DNA of 5,525 nt from JABDDM01 sp038240295 (lineage in GTDB: Bacteria; Bacteroidota; Ignavibacteria; Palsa-1295): contig JBBSDW010000184.1 of NCBI GenBank assembly GCA_038240295.1, positions 1 through 5,525 of the forward strand, read 5' to 3'. Each line of letters starts with the position of its first letter. The first letter of the stretch is position 1. The notes under the pieces were generated by a model that ran no database searches, was not told where the DNA came from, and was given only the letters and a program-made list of their open reading frames with translations. Position numbers and translations under genes: made by a program. Positions 1 through 5,525 of this stretch are shown here, one piece after another.

Positions 1-304
1 ACCTTTCCTGCTCATGTCTGAGTTCGTTGGCATTAAATGCTTCGATGAGATCGACGTCATTGATGATTGAAGATAGACCTGTTTTAAGGGCAAACACTCG
101 CCTCAATGTAATTTCGCTCAGCCTCGGAGTTGTGTCCCTGGCCATTGAGTCTAATACGTTGGCCTGTATTATTGTCTTAGACTTATAATCATCCTGAACC
201 GTGGCAATACCTTGAGCCAGACCTCTCGCGTCACTACCAACAATGATTGCACAAATTCCACCGAGGAATAGTACTCGCAGGTTTAGGGATGTTAGTTTCT
301 TCAT
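1..304 (-). CDS. N-terminal part of a signal-peptide-bearing envelope or secreted protein, family unknown (runs off left edge)
   Basis: The minus strand is open from an ATG at 304-302 to the window edge, giving 101 codons with no stop. The product starts MKKLTSLNLRVLFLGG, a basic N-terminus followed by a hydrophobic stretch. A likely signal peptidase I site follows Ala30 (G-L-A before Q31), very like the A-R-A/Q site of the OmpA-type protein in this window. The visible mature part (about residues 31-101) is polar, with no transmembrane segment and no motif I recognise. The start is supported by a GAGGA sequence ending 8 bases before the ATG, the clearest ribosome binding site in the window. 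The same frame stays open upstream to an ATG at 505-503, but that start would bury the signal peptide 67 residues inside the protein, so I prefer 304. Export to the periplasm or beyond is inferred from the signal peptide; function is unknown. Confidence 0.68.
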   Translation of the reverse strand, partial: MKKLTSLNLRVLFLGGICAIIVGSDARGLAQGIATVQDDYKSKTIIQANVLDSMARDTTPRLSEITLRRVFALKTGLSSIINDVDLIEAFNANELRHEQER

Positions 305-311
305 CTGCTTT

Positions 312-316
312 ATCCT
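312..316 (-). promoter_or_regulatory. Shine-Dalgarno site for the gene starting at 304
   Basis: Read on the minus strand this is GAGGA, placed 8 bases before the ATG at 304-302. It decides between that start and the longer in-frame one at 505. No comparable purine-rich site precedes the starts at 1116, 1296 or 4647. Confidence 0.6.
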
Positions 317-705
317 CAGCATACTGCGCTTTGCGTGAGCAACGAGAACATAAACTGCGACAAACCATCTTTCACAACGTTCCAGATCGACATCAACCGT
401 TTCACTCCACAGTTGGCATAGTGTCAAGTCCGCGTCCCGCACCTCAACACCAATTGAGGCAATACTTGTCTCGCTAAACGGAGTTGCGTGTCGACGAGTG
501 GGCATTATCGAATCGATATCGACTCAAGCATTTTAACTAAGAGTATTCCTACCTTCTTCATATTTCCTGCAATCAAATTGGATTGTGGCGTTTCTGATAT
601 AATGAATTGTTTATTACTTCGGTCGCGAGTTGCAGCACTGCTACCAAATAGCTTTGATAGCTCCATTCGCCGAAAATCAGAATCATCCGACAGGCACAAA
701 ATCGC

Positions 706-722
706 TGGTGCGACCCTCACCA
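706..722 (-). terminator. Weak hairpin followed by a short T run, possible terminator of the small secreted gene
   Basis: On the minus strand TGGTG and CACCA arms (5 base pairs, 7-base loop) are followed by GCGATTTTG. It lies 43 bases past the stop codon at 766. The stem is short and the T run has only four bases, so this is a tentative call; an outer CGCTGG/CCAGCG pairing could lengthen the structure. Confidence 0.2.
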
Positions 723-765
723 ACCGATGAAGGTCAGCAGTCTTGAGTTCATTGCAGGCCAGCGT

Positions 766-1116
766 CTACTGGCGGATTGGCGAATTCACTTGATAAATAT
801 CGAAAATCTCCACGAGATCCGAGCTCTCCCAATTGATCCGCACCTGGTGGCCGTTCGCGAGCGTGATCGGCCCGCTATTCGGAGATGTAACCGTTTGACC
901 GTCGATCGTGATTGAGGTCACCGTGCAACCAACGCTCACGGAGTAACTGCCTGCAGAGCCGATCGACGTGCTGGCGCTGCAGCTAGCACCGGAAACGGTT
1001 ACCGTACCAAGGTTTTGCGTTGAGTAGCTTGCTATGGTGTAAAGTTGAGGTGCTGCAGCAACTGTTGCAACGGAAAAGGAGCAGGCGAACAGACACAATA
1101 ATAGAATTTTAAGCAT
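766..1116 (-). CDS. Small secreted protein, 116 residues, family unknown
   Basis: The ATG at 1116-1114 opens a frame ending in TAG at 768-766. Residues 1-22 form a signal peptide: Lys3, then a hydrophobic run (ILLLCLFACSFSVATVA), with a probable cleavage site around the Ala-Ala-Ala before Pro23. Cys8 and Cys12 lie inside the hydrophobic core and do not fit a lipobox, so this is probably not a lipoprotein. The mature chain of about 94 residues is rich in Ser, Thr, Gly and Val in alternating patterns, as in a small beta-sandwich. It has just two cysteines, Cys46 and Cys64, which could form a disulfide after export. No sorting domain is present, so it is either periplasmic or exported by another route. 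There is no obvious Shine-Dalgarno sequence. The gene is divergent from the TPR-like gene and shares its regulatory region. I do not recognise the family; the signal peptide and patterned mature part make a real gene likely. Confidence 0.7.
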   Translation of the reverse strand: MLKILLLCLFACSFSVATVAAAPQLYTIASYSTQNLGTVTVSGASCSASTSIGSAGSYSVSVGCTVTSITIDGQTVTSPNSGPITLANGHQVRINWESSDLVEIFDIYQVNSPIRQ

Positions 1117-1196
1117 GGCATCAAGTAGTAAAGAACAGGTAAACCGAATCAGTGAAGTTGTCGCTGCAAAGCTCAGCTATTTCGGCGATCAAACCA

Positions 1197-1225
1197 AATA
1201 CACTTTTGACCCATGAGTAAGACAA
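1197..1225 (-). promoter_or_regulatory. Candidate promoter for the small secreted gene
   Basis: On the minus strand TTGTCT (1225-1220) and TGTATT (1202-1197) are spaced by 17 bases, each matching four of six bases of the sigma70 consensus. A Bacteroidota-type reading is less good, since TATTTG lacks the two-base gap. It would give a leader of about 75 bases before the ATG at 1116. It overlaps the oppositely directed promoter candidate. Confidence 0.28.
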
Positions 1226-1238
1226 AGTTGTATTTTTG
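1205..1238 (+). promoter_or_regulatory. Candidate promoter for the TPR-like gene (Bacteroidota type)
   Basis: TATTTTTG at 1231-1238 matches the Bacteroidota -7 consensus TAnnTTTG exactly. TTTG at 1205-1208 supplies the -33 element, with a 22-base spacer that is on the long side. The same stretch can also be read as a sigma70-like pair: TTGACC at 1206-1211 and TGTATT at 1229-1234, 17 bases apart. Transcription would start near 1245, leaving about a 50-base leader before the ATG at 1296. Confidence 0.45.
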
Positions 1239-1295
1239 TAGGGCGGGGGATCCTTTCGACGTTACTCACTTTATTGTCCCCGTCCATATCTTCCA

Positions 1296-2219
1296 ATGTC
1301 TCAATCCGTTTGGGCTGAATTGAAGCAACTTGCTGTCATCGTTTCCGAGTCGATTCCTACTCGGCTCCAGGTGTTGAGCAAACGAACTCTGTCGGATTCT
1401 ACGCATGACTATGTGATGCTCTTTAAGTCGCTCGACATGTCGGAAGAAGATGCCGCGGCGCATTTGGGAAAGTCGGCCAAGGATTCGAGCTTTGGAATGG
1501 CGAAAAACTTCCTTCGCAAAGCGCTACTCAATACGCTGTTCGTCCTCGATCTTGAATCTTCCCAAATGTCGGAGTATACGATCGCACTACATCGGTCGAA
1601 TCGAGAAGCCTTCATGGTCAAGACTCTGATGTCTCTTGGTGCACGGACAACCGCGACGGATCTAGCGCGAGAGTCGCTGAAACTCGCAAGGCGATTCGAA
1701 TTTCTCGATAATCAGCTCGTCCTCTTGACAGTATTGCGCTCGGATGCTGCTATGGCTGGTAACCGGCAAAAGCATAAGGAATTTAGACTGGACTTTCGGC
1801 GGGTTCTGGCCAAACTCGATGCGGTTGAATCTGCGGCTGCTCGAATGGAAGAAGTAATCGCTGAGTTCGCTGTTTCAGGAAGTGAGAAGCCAGGTCTGAA
1901 AGCTCAGGTGGCCCAGTATGCACAGGAGGTCAGAGCCGAGGCTACGGATCATCCAAGTTTTTTGTTACAATTATACGCCTATAGGCTCGAAGCATTGGCT
2001 GCACAAGTGGCCTTGCAGTTTGAAGACAGCTTAAGCATTGCGGAATCTGCTCAGACGTTCGTGGAGCAGCATCCGATCTTTAATGCGCCGGGACGACGGG
2101 CGGAGTTTGCTCTAAAGCGGATCGTCTGCTTGCTTTCGCTCGGGGCCAATTCAAAAATGGGACTTGTTTGGACTTTATCTCACATTTGCGAATGGTCAGC
2201 TCCACCATCAATCGGGTGA
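1296..2219 (+). CDS. TPR-like helical protein, 5' part of a frameshifted gene
   Basis: ATG at 1296 opens a 307-codon frame, but only about the first 287 residues look native. After Lys287 the reading MGLVWTLSHICEW... is out-of-frame, while the neighbouring frame continues sensibly to 2598. With one base removed from the A5 run at 2153-2157, the two parts join into one protein of 433 residues. The sequence is almost wholly helical. Residues 39-85 (YVMLFKSLDM... to NTLFVLD) resemble the N-terminal segment of TPR-like hypothetical proteins seen in Bacteroidota and Chlorobi; this match is from memory. TPR-like helix pairs follow at about 118-156 (TDLARESLKLARRFEFLDNQ) and 225-260. There is no signal peptide, transmembrane segment or catalytic motif, so a cytoplasmic protein-binding scaffold is inferred. 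No Shine-Dalgarno sequence precedes the start. The next in-frame ATG (1416) would cut off the N-terminal helices, so I keep 1296. The gene may be a pseudogene or contain a sequencing error. Confidence 0.75.
   Translation: MSQSVWAELKQLAVIVSESIPTRLQVLSKRTLSDSTHDYVMLFKSLDMSEEDAAAHLGKSAKDSSFGMAKNFLRKALLNTLFVLDLESSQMSEYTIALHRSNREAFMVKTLMSLGARTTATDLARESLKLARRFEFLDNQLVLLTVLRSDAAMAGNRQKHKEFRLDFRRVLAKLDAVESAAARMEEVIAEFAVSGSEKPGLKAQVAQYAQEVRAEATDHPSFLLQLYAYRLEALAAQVALQFEDSLSIAESAQTFVEQHPIFNAPGRRAEFALKRIVCLLSLGANSKMGLVWTLSHICEWSAPPSIG
2153..2157 (+). other. Probable frameshift site (A5 run) inside the TPR-like gene
   Basis: The upstream frame reads ...GANSK up to 2156. Skipping one A gives WDLFGLYLTFANGQ in the downstream frame, which continues open to the stop at 2598. 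The downstream frame is open only from 2116 and the upstream frame only to 2219, so the shift must lie within that interval; the A run is the natural place. It could be an assembly error, a true mutation or a +1 frameshift. Confidence 0.6.
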
Positions 2220-2598
2220 TGCGCTTAATGAATTCCTGAAAGTCATCCCACTCTATTCAAAGGATAAAGCGGGATATTATGTAGCGGCGCTCATTCTCCA
2301 TGTGCTGTATCTACTTCAGCAACACGATCAGCGGTCCGTCGGCAACCGTCTCGATGCATTGCGAACCTATCGTCAGCGCTACTTGAAGGAGCTAGGTACG
2401 GAGCCTGAAAATATTTTTTTGAGGTTGCTTCTCCTGATTGAATCGCAATCGTTCGATCCGATAAAGATAGAACTGAAAGCGAGGCCTCTCGTCGAGGAAC
2501 TCCGTTCTGCAGTTTCTTCAGGCCCACAAATTCTTCCATATCCCTACCTGTGGGATAGGATCATTTTGATCCTAAAGGAAAAGCGATCTCGCCGGTAG
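2164..2598 (+). CDS. TPR-like helical protein, 3' part of the frameshifted gene
   Basis: This frame can start only at a TTG (2164), with no ribosome binding site. The coding sense clearly extends back to 2158, so it is better read as the C-terminal 146 residues of the gene starting at 1296 than as an independent gene. It supplies a further TPR-like helix pair (LTFANGQLHHQSGDALNEFL followed by VIPLYSKDKAGYYVAALIL), then more helices including RLDALRTYRQRYLKELG. It ends in a basic tail (EKRSRR). There are no membrane segments or catalytic motifs. It ends with TAG at 2596-2598, only six bases from the stop of the convergent OmpA-type gene. If the frameshift is real, this part is probably not translated efficiently and the gene is broken. 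Confidence 0.7.
   Translation: MFGLYLTFANGQLHHQSGDALNEFLKVIPLYSKDKAGYYVAALILHVLYLLQQHDQRSVGNRLDALRTYRQRYLKELGTEPENIFLRLLLLIESQSFDPIKIELKARPLVEELRSAVSSGPQILPYPYLWDRIILILKEKRSRR
2539..2574. terminator. Paired inverted repeats at the convergent gene ends, possible terminator for the OmpA-type gene
   Basis: TAGGATCA at 2556-2563 pairs perfectly with TGATCCTA at 2567-2574, an eight-base-pair stem with a three-base loop. A second stem, TATCCC (2539-2544) with GGGATA (2552-2557), shares two bases with the first, so the two may compete. The repeats lie inside the last codons of the plus-strand gene and 31 bases past the stop of the minus-strand gene. Neither strand has a T run after the stem, so this is not a classic intrinsic terminator. 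With only six bases between the two stop codons, it is the only visible candidate. Confidence 0.3.
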
Positions 2599-2604
2599 CA
2601 ATCA

Positions 2605-4647
2605 CTATTGGGCGACTTCTGCCGGGGTTCGAACTGTTACTTCTACCGTTCTTGAATACACCCTTCCTTCCGGGAGATTATTATCATACAGCAGTTCGTT
2701 GCTACCGCGAACATCGCTATTCGGCGCACCGAGTTCTTTGGCGGTCGCCTTTGCCCGCTCTTCGGAGAGTATACGGTTTGATTGCGGATTCCCGATTCTG
2801 TCACAATATCCCTCGACCGTCACCGTCGAACCGGGCTTAAGATGTGCTTTGATCGAATGCAGAACTTCAACGTAGGCGCTGCTTAGTTCTGCCGACTTGA
2901 AATCGAATAGAAGCAAGCTATAACGCTCGATCTCCGCGTTGTTCACCAGATGCAATTTCTTTTTGATTAGTGTAAACTGTTCGATGGCGAGAGTGTCCTC
3001 AGCGGACGCTTTAGCACCCCTAGAGTCTTGCACGGATAGCATGTAATCGAGTTTTCCTGGAGAGCGCGGAATGTGCTGCTGGTCAGCGTTGAGATCCCAA
3101 TCGATTGAGCGTGGCAGCGTATTTGTGCCAGAAAAAACCTTTAGCTCGGTGCCATCCTGCGAAGCGATCAATCGCCAACCCGTGATCCCTGCTTCAGTAA
3201 TAGCAGTTGGATGAAATCTGATGCGAGGTGGAGTGCCGCTGCGAACCGTGTCAGCAAGAAGTACTGGCGCAATGACCGATGGCTCTGAACTCGCGATCTC
3301 TACACGGCAATTTTCCAGCGTGCCGTCGCTATCAGAAACCGGAGAGAAATTTTGTGGGAGATCACGTGCGACGATCTTGATCCGTTCGGGCGACAAACGC
3401 CATACGTTTGTCAGATAGTCACGAACAGCTTCAGCCCGAGCCATCGAGAGTGATCTGGTCTCTCCAGCCCCTCCTGCGTTACAGCCTGTAAGTGTTATCG
3501 TGCTCGATGGAGTTGCGGCCAGCCGTTCCCCAACAATGTTAAGGGTATGGTGATAAAGTGAAATGCGGTCGAGTGCGTAGAGTTTTGCGACTGAGAACGT
3601 GGACTGCTGGAGAGCGCTTAAGCGAGCGTATCGATCTGGGATAACAGAGTCACCTTCGTTAAAGAAGATATAGGGGACGAGCGGCGAAGTCCGAGTCTCA
3701 TAGATCTCCTCGACTTTCAATCTTGCAGCAGGTTCCTCCGTCCCGTCCGACTCGACTCCACTCGCATGGATCTGCGCGATCAATGCAGGAACATGCGGGA
3801 GAACGATCGGAGGTGGTGAGGTCAGGATTGGTTTAAGGTCTGGTGTTGGATCAGGCAGTGTGTAAACAATTGATACCCCGCCGCGAAGGCTCGACACATT
3901 CCACGCAATGCCTCGAACGATCGGAGTAAGCCCCTGCGACCATGCAAGCTCGGGGATCGCATGCAGGGATCCGCTTGCGTTCAGCGGAAGCACATACCGA
4001 ATGCCACCGGCTATGGAAGTTAGGATGGAAGCAGCGTCTGGCAGCGTCCCCTCAACCTGATTGCGGGTACGCGAATTGTTTTCGGAGAACGTACCAATCG
4101 TCGAAGGCTGCTGGAGCGTCTCCTTCTGAATAAAATGCTTTTGCAGGAGATACCCAGCGCCGATAGAAGCACCAACGTAGAGGTTGCCGAACAAGCGATA
4201 GCTCAATCCTGCGTCGAGCCCGACGACCCCAAGCGTGGCTGCGACCGAATGCCTAATGGTCGCAGGCGTTGCAACACTCGCGACGCTTATCATTGTTGAT
4301 TCATCGGTTGTAAGTGTCGTTTCAAGCCCGGTATAGCCGGCTCTGCCCGTCAACGATAGATCTCTCCCGAGAGGAATCAGTGCTGCAAGTCCCGCCATCC
4401 CGCTCACTCCCGAACCGCGTTGATACGCGGGCGAACATGCCGGTACACCAGGCAAATATCGAAAGTTCGTAAACGATTCGTTAAGATCCGCACCGCCAAA
4501 CCCTCCAATGCTCACATTGCGTAAAAACAGGTCGGCGCGATCGTGAGCCGCAGAATCGCTCTGCGCGCGTGCAATCGAAACGATCATCAACATGGCAAGC
4601 GCCGTTTGGATCGCGGCGCTGCAGACCAATTTCGTGTTCTGTTTCAT
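2605..4647 (-). CDS. Outer-membrane protein with beta-barrel-like domain and two OmpA-like domains (680 residues)
   Basis: A signal peptide covers residues 1-28, with a cleavage site ARA before Gln29. Residues about 45-265 show alternating Gly/aromatic strands (VSIGGFGGADL, GLSYRLFGNLYVGASIGAGYLL, GGVSIVYTL), as in an outer-membrane beta-barrel. A Pro-rich linker (266-290) follows. OmpA-like domain 1 spans about 324-453 (IFFNEGDSVIP; LSMARAEAVRDYL; ENCRVEI). An Ig-like domain lies at about 470-555. OmpA-like domain 2 spans about 575-672 (LLFDFKSAEL; GYCDRIG; LSEERA; LPEGRVYSRTVEV). Domain 2 keeps the Asp616 and Arg631 expected to bind peptidoglycan. Domain 1 has Arg404 but Asn390 near the Asp position. 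The protein probably sits in the outer membrane and grips the cell wall. Its ATG overlaps the TGA of the upstream type IX cargo gene (ATGA, 4647-4644), with no Shine-Dalgarno sequence, so translation is probably coupled. The domain calls are firm; the exact role and any partnership with the cargo are inference. Confidence 0.92.
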   Translation of the reverse strand: MKQNTKLVCSAAIQTALAMLMIVSIARAQSDSAAHDRADLFLRNVSIGGFGGADLNESFTNFRYLPGVPACSPAYQRGSGVSGMAGLAALIPLGRDLSLTGRAGYTGLETTLTTDESTMISVASVATPATIRHSVAATLGVVGLDAGLSYRLFGNLYVGASIGAGYLLQKHFIQKETLQQPSTIGTFSENNSRTRNQVEGTLPDAASILTSIAGGIRYVLPLNASGSLHAIPELAWSQGLTPIVRGIAWNVSSLRGGVSIVYTLPDPTPDLKPILTSPPPIVLPHVPALIAQIHASGVESDGTEEPAARLKVEEIYETRTSPLVPYIFFNEGDSVIPDRYARLSALQQSTFSVAKLYALDRISLYHHTLNIVGERLAATPSSTITLTGCNAGGAGETRSLSMARAEAVRDYLTNVWRLSPERIKIVARDLPQNFSPVSDSDGTLENCRVEIASSEPSVIAPVLLADTVRSGTPPRIRFHPTAITEAGITGWRLIASQDGTELKVFSGTNTLPRSIDWDLNADQQHIPRSPGKLDYMLSVQDSRGAKASAEDTLAIEQFTLIKKKLHLVNNAEIERYSLLLFDFKSAELSSAYVEVLHSIKAHLKPGSTVTVEGYCDRIGNPQSNRILSEERAKATAKELGAPNSDVRGSNELLYDNNLPEGRVYSRTVEVTVRTPAEVAQ

Positions 4648-5525
4648 CGTACGATCTGCATCATGTGTGAAATGCGTGCGCTCGGGGTTTGAAGAACGTA
4701 GAGATACGTACCTTGCGCGAATACCTGCACATCGAATGTGGCGGTGTAATGCCCAGGGATCTGTACTCCGGTAACGATCTCTTTCATCGTATTGCCGAGA
4801 ATATCAGTAATAAAGAGTCGGGTTTCACCCTGCTCGTTGAGGTCGTACTCGACTTGCGCCGTGTTCGTAGCCGGATTCGGATGCGACCGTGATAGCGAGA
4901 GCTTCGCATTCGGATCGATCAATCGCAAATGCCCTCCAGCCACACAAACACCTGTCAAACAGAATCGACCACTTTGTCTCGTGACGCGAACGTTTCCATC
5001 GGTCCAGATAAAGTTGTCGATCGAAATATCTGTACAGGTGTCATTGCCGAGTGCGGCCAGAAAATCGAGCGTTCGAAGTGTGCCAGATGTTGTACCGGCG
5101 CTAAGTGGATTTGTCCCATCGATCGTAACGACGAGATCGTTACCGACAATAACTCCTGGCGGCGTTGCGCCAGTTGGCGCAAGCAAGGTTTTGTTAAACC
5201 GTATCGAAGCGGTATAATGGATCGCACCGCTTGCCGCAAGATTTTTTGATGAGAGGAGTACAAGTGGCACTCCTATATGATCGCCGGGATTCGCCTCCAG
5301 CGTCGTCGGTATTTGGATCACTGTCTCGCCGGTATCTATGATCGTGTATGCGAATGGGGTGGATCTGTTGCTGCATCCATTCGAATCGACGATCATGACC
5401 GTATAACTGCCGGCGAGTTTGGGATCAAACGATTGACCCGTCGCGCCAATGATCGGCATGCCGTTCATGCTCCATAAATAGGACGTGGCGACAGTTGATT
5501 GGAGTGTCTGCCCGATCCTCGTGAT
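4644..5525 (-). CDS. Secreted protein with Ig-like, cohesin-like and type IX secretion sorting domains (C-terminal 293 residues)
   Basis: The frame is open from the right edge (5525) to TGA at 4646-4644, so the N-terminus is missing; the Met at 5468 is internal. In visible-residue numbering, 1-61 resemble an Ig-like surface repeat (YLWSMNGMPIIGATG... AGSYTVMIVDSNGCS). Residues about 68-190 resemble a cohesin-type beta-sandwich (VIQIPTTLEANPGDHIGVPL, SIRFNKTLLAP, GTLRTLDFLAAL), with Cys164, Cys189 and Cys194 near its end. Residues about 208-293 form a type A Por sorting domain: SHPNPATNTAQVEYDL, LFITDILGNTMKEIV, GHYTATFDV, GTYLYVLQT, ending MMQIVR. In this family the sorting domain directs passage through the outer membrane by the type IX system and is then usually removed. 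The protein is probably a large surface or extracellular protein. The cohesin-like call rests on pattern only; dockerin binding should not be assumed. It is the first gene of a two-gene unit with the OmpA-type protein. Confidence 0.9.
   Translation of the reverse strand: MTRIGQTLQSTVATSYLWSMNGMPIIGATGQSFDPKLAGSYTVMIVDSNGCSNRSTPFAYTIIDTGETVIQIPTTLEANPGDHIGVPLVLLSSKNLAASGAIHYTASIRFNKTLLAPTGATPPGVIVGNDLVVTIDGTNPLSAGTTSGTLRTLDFLAALGNDTCTDISIDNFIWTDGNVRVTRQSGRFCLTGVCVAGGHLRLIDPNAKLSLSRSHPNPATNTAQVEYDLNEQGETRLFITDILGNTMKEIVTGVQIPGHYTATFDVQVFAQGTYLYVLQTPSARISHMMQIVR

Larger units (their letters stand above)
305..765. other. 461-base intergenic region without a convincing gene
   Basis: On the minus strand this separates the stop of the small secreted protein (768-766) from the next start (304). 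Short open frames exist on both strands (minus 723-505, plus 247-477, plus 488-730), but their products show no domain, signal or ribosome binding site. Weak promoter-like elements for the gene at 304 can be seen on the minus strand. One is a perfect TTGACA at 427-422 without a good -10 box. The other is a TTG at 377-375 followed 22 bases later by TATGTTCT at 352-345. A six-base-pair hairpin with CCTCAA and TTGAGG arms lies at 442-459. A 10-base perfect palindrome, TCGATATCGA, lies at 513-522. None is strong enough for a separate call. Confidence 0.5.
1117..1295. promoter_or_regulatory. Divergent intergenic region between the small secreted gene and the TPR-like gene
   Basis: These 179 bases separate two start codons that face away from each other. 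They carry a promoter candidate for each direction. The two overlap so closely that the -10 box of one sits beside the -35 box of the other, on a shared imperfect dyad at about 1197-1234. Otherwise I see no gene, repeat or RNA element here. Confidence 0.5.

Noticed and set aside
442..459. Hairpin with CCTCAA and TTGAGG arms
   Set aside because: Neither strand has a T run after it and the stem is short, so it is not supported as a terminator or riboswitch.
247..477. Plus-strand open frame whose product begins like a signal peptide (MHKFHRGIVLAGLGMLV)
   Set aside because: It starts at TTG without a ribosome binding site and lies antisense to the better supported signal-peptide gene at 1-304. 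Its hydrophobic start mirrors that gene's own hydrophobic region.
513..522. Perfect 10-base palindrome TCGATATCGA, extended to 16 bases with one mismatched pair
   Set aside because: TCGA-rich words are frequent in this window and no promoter sits next to it, so an operator cannot be supported.
648..662. Direct repeat ATAGCT-TTG-ATAGCT
   Set aside because: Six-base repeats of this kind are expected by chance; there is no further copy or array.
505..768. Same-frame continuation past the TAG of the small secreted gene (86 further codons)
   Set aside because: The product shows no domain, pattern or composition like the first part, and nothing indicates stop-codon read-through. It is most simply a chance open frame.
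4792..5217. 141-codon plus-strand frame and a 106-codon neighbour (4929-5249)
   Set aside because: Both lie antisense to the type IX cargo gene, whose domain pattern is clear. Their products have no recognisable features.

Overview
The window looks like a chromosomal stretch from a member of the Bacteroidota/Chlorobiota/Kapabacteria (FCB) group. No species can be named. The evidence is a C-terminal type IX secretion (Por) sorting domain on one protein, a two-OmpA-domain outer-membrane protein of the kind common in that group, one promoter candidate of Bacteroidota shape, and start codons that mostly lack a Shine-Dalgarno sequence. I see no rRNA, tRNA, insertion sequence, CRISPR array or phage gene.

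Layout, left to right. (1) Positions 1-304, minus strand: the first 101 codons of a secreted or envelope protein with a signal peptide and a good ribosome binding site. It runs off the left edge. (2) 305-765: 461 bases with no convincing gene. (3) 766-1116, minus: a small secreted protein of 116 residues and unknown family. (4) 1117-1295: a divergent intergenic region with two back-to-back promoter candidates folded around one imperfect dyad. (5) 1296-2598, plus: a TPR-like all-helical protein of about 433 residues, split in two by a one-base frameshift, most likely in an A5 run at 2153-2157. (6) 2599-2604: six bases separating two convergent genes. A strong inverted repeat lies just inside the end of the plus-strand gene. 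(7) 2605-4647, minus: a 680-residue outer-membrane protein with signal peptide, beta-barrel-like domain, two OmpA-like domains and an Ig-like domain between them. (8) 4644-5525, minus: the C-terminal 293 residues of a large secreted protein with Ig-like, cohesin-like and type IX sorting domains. It runs off the right edge.

Working model. The genes in (7) and (8) overlap by four bases (ATGA) and are probably translated from one message, with the secreted protein first and the OmpA-type protein second. The secreted protein should pass the outer membrane by the type IX system. The OmpA-type protein would sit in the outer membrane and hold peptidoglycan, and could be a partner or anchor for the secreted protein. 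Three or four of the five genes therefore concern the cell surface. The TPR-like protein has no signal peptide and is probably a cytoplasmic scaffold; its link to the surface genes is only by position.
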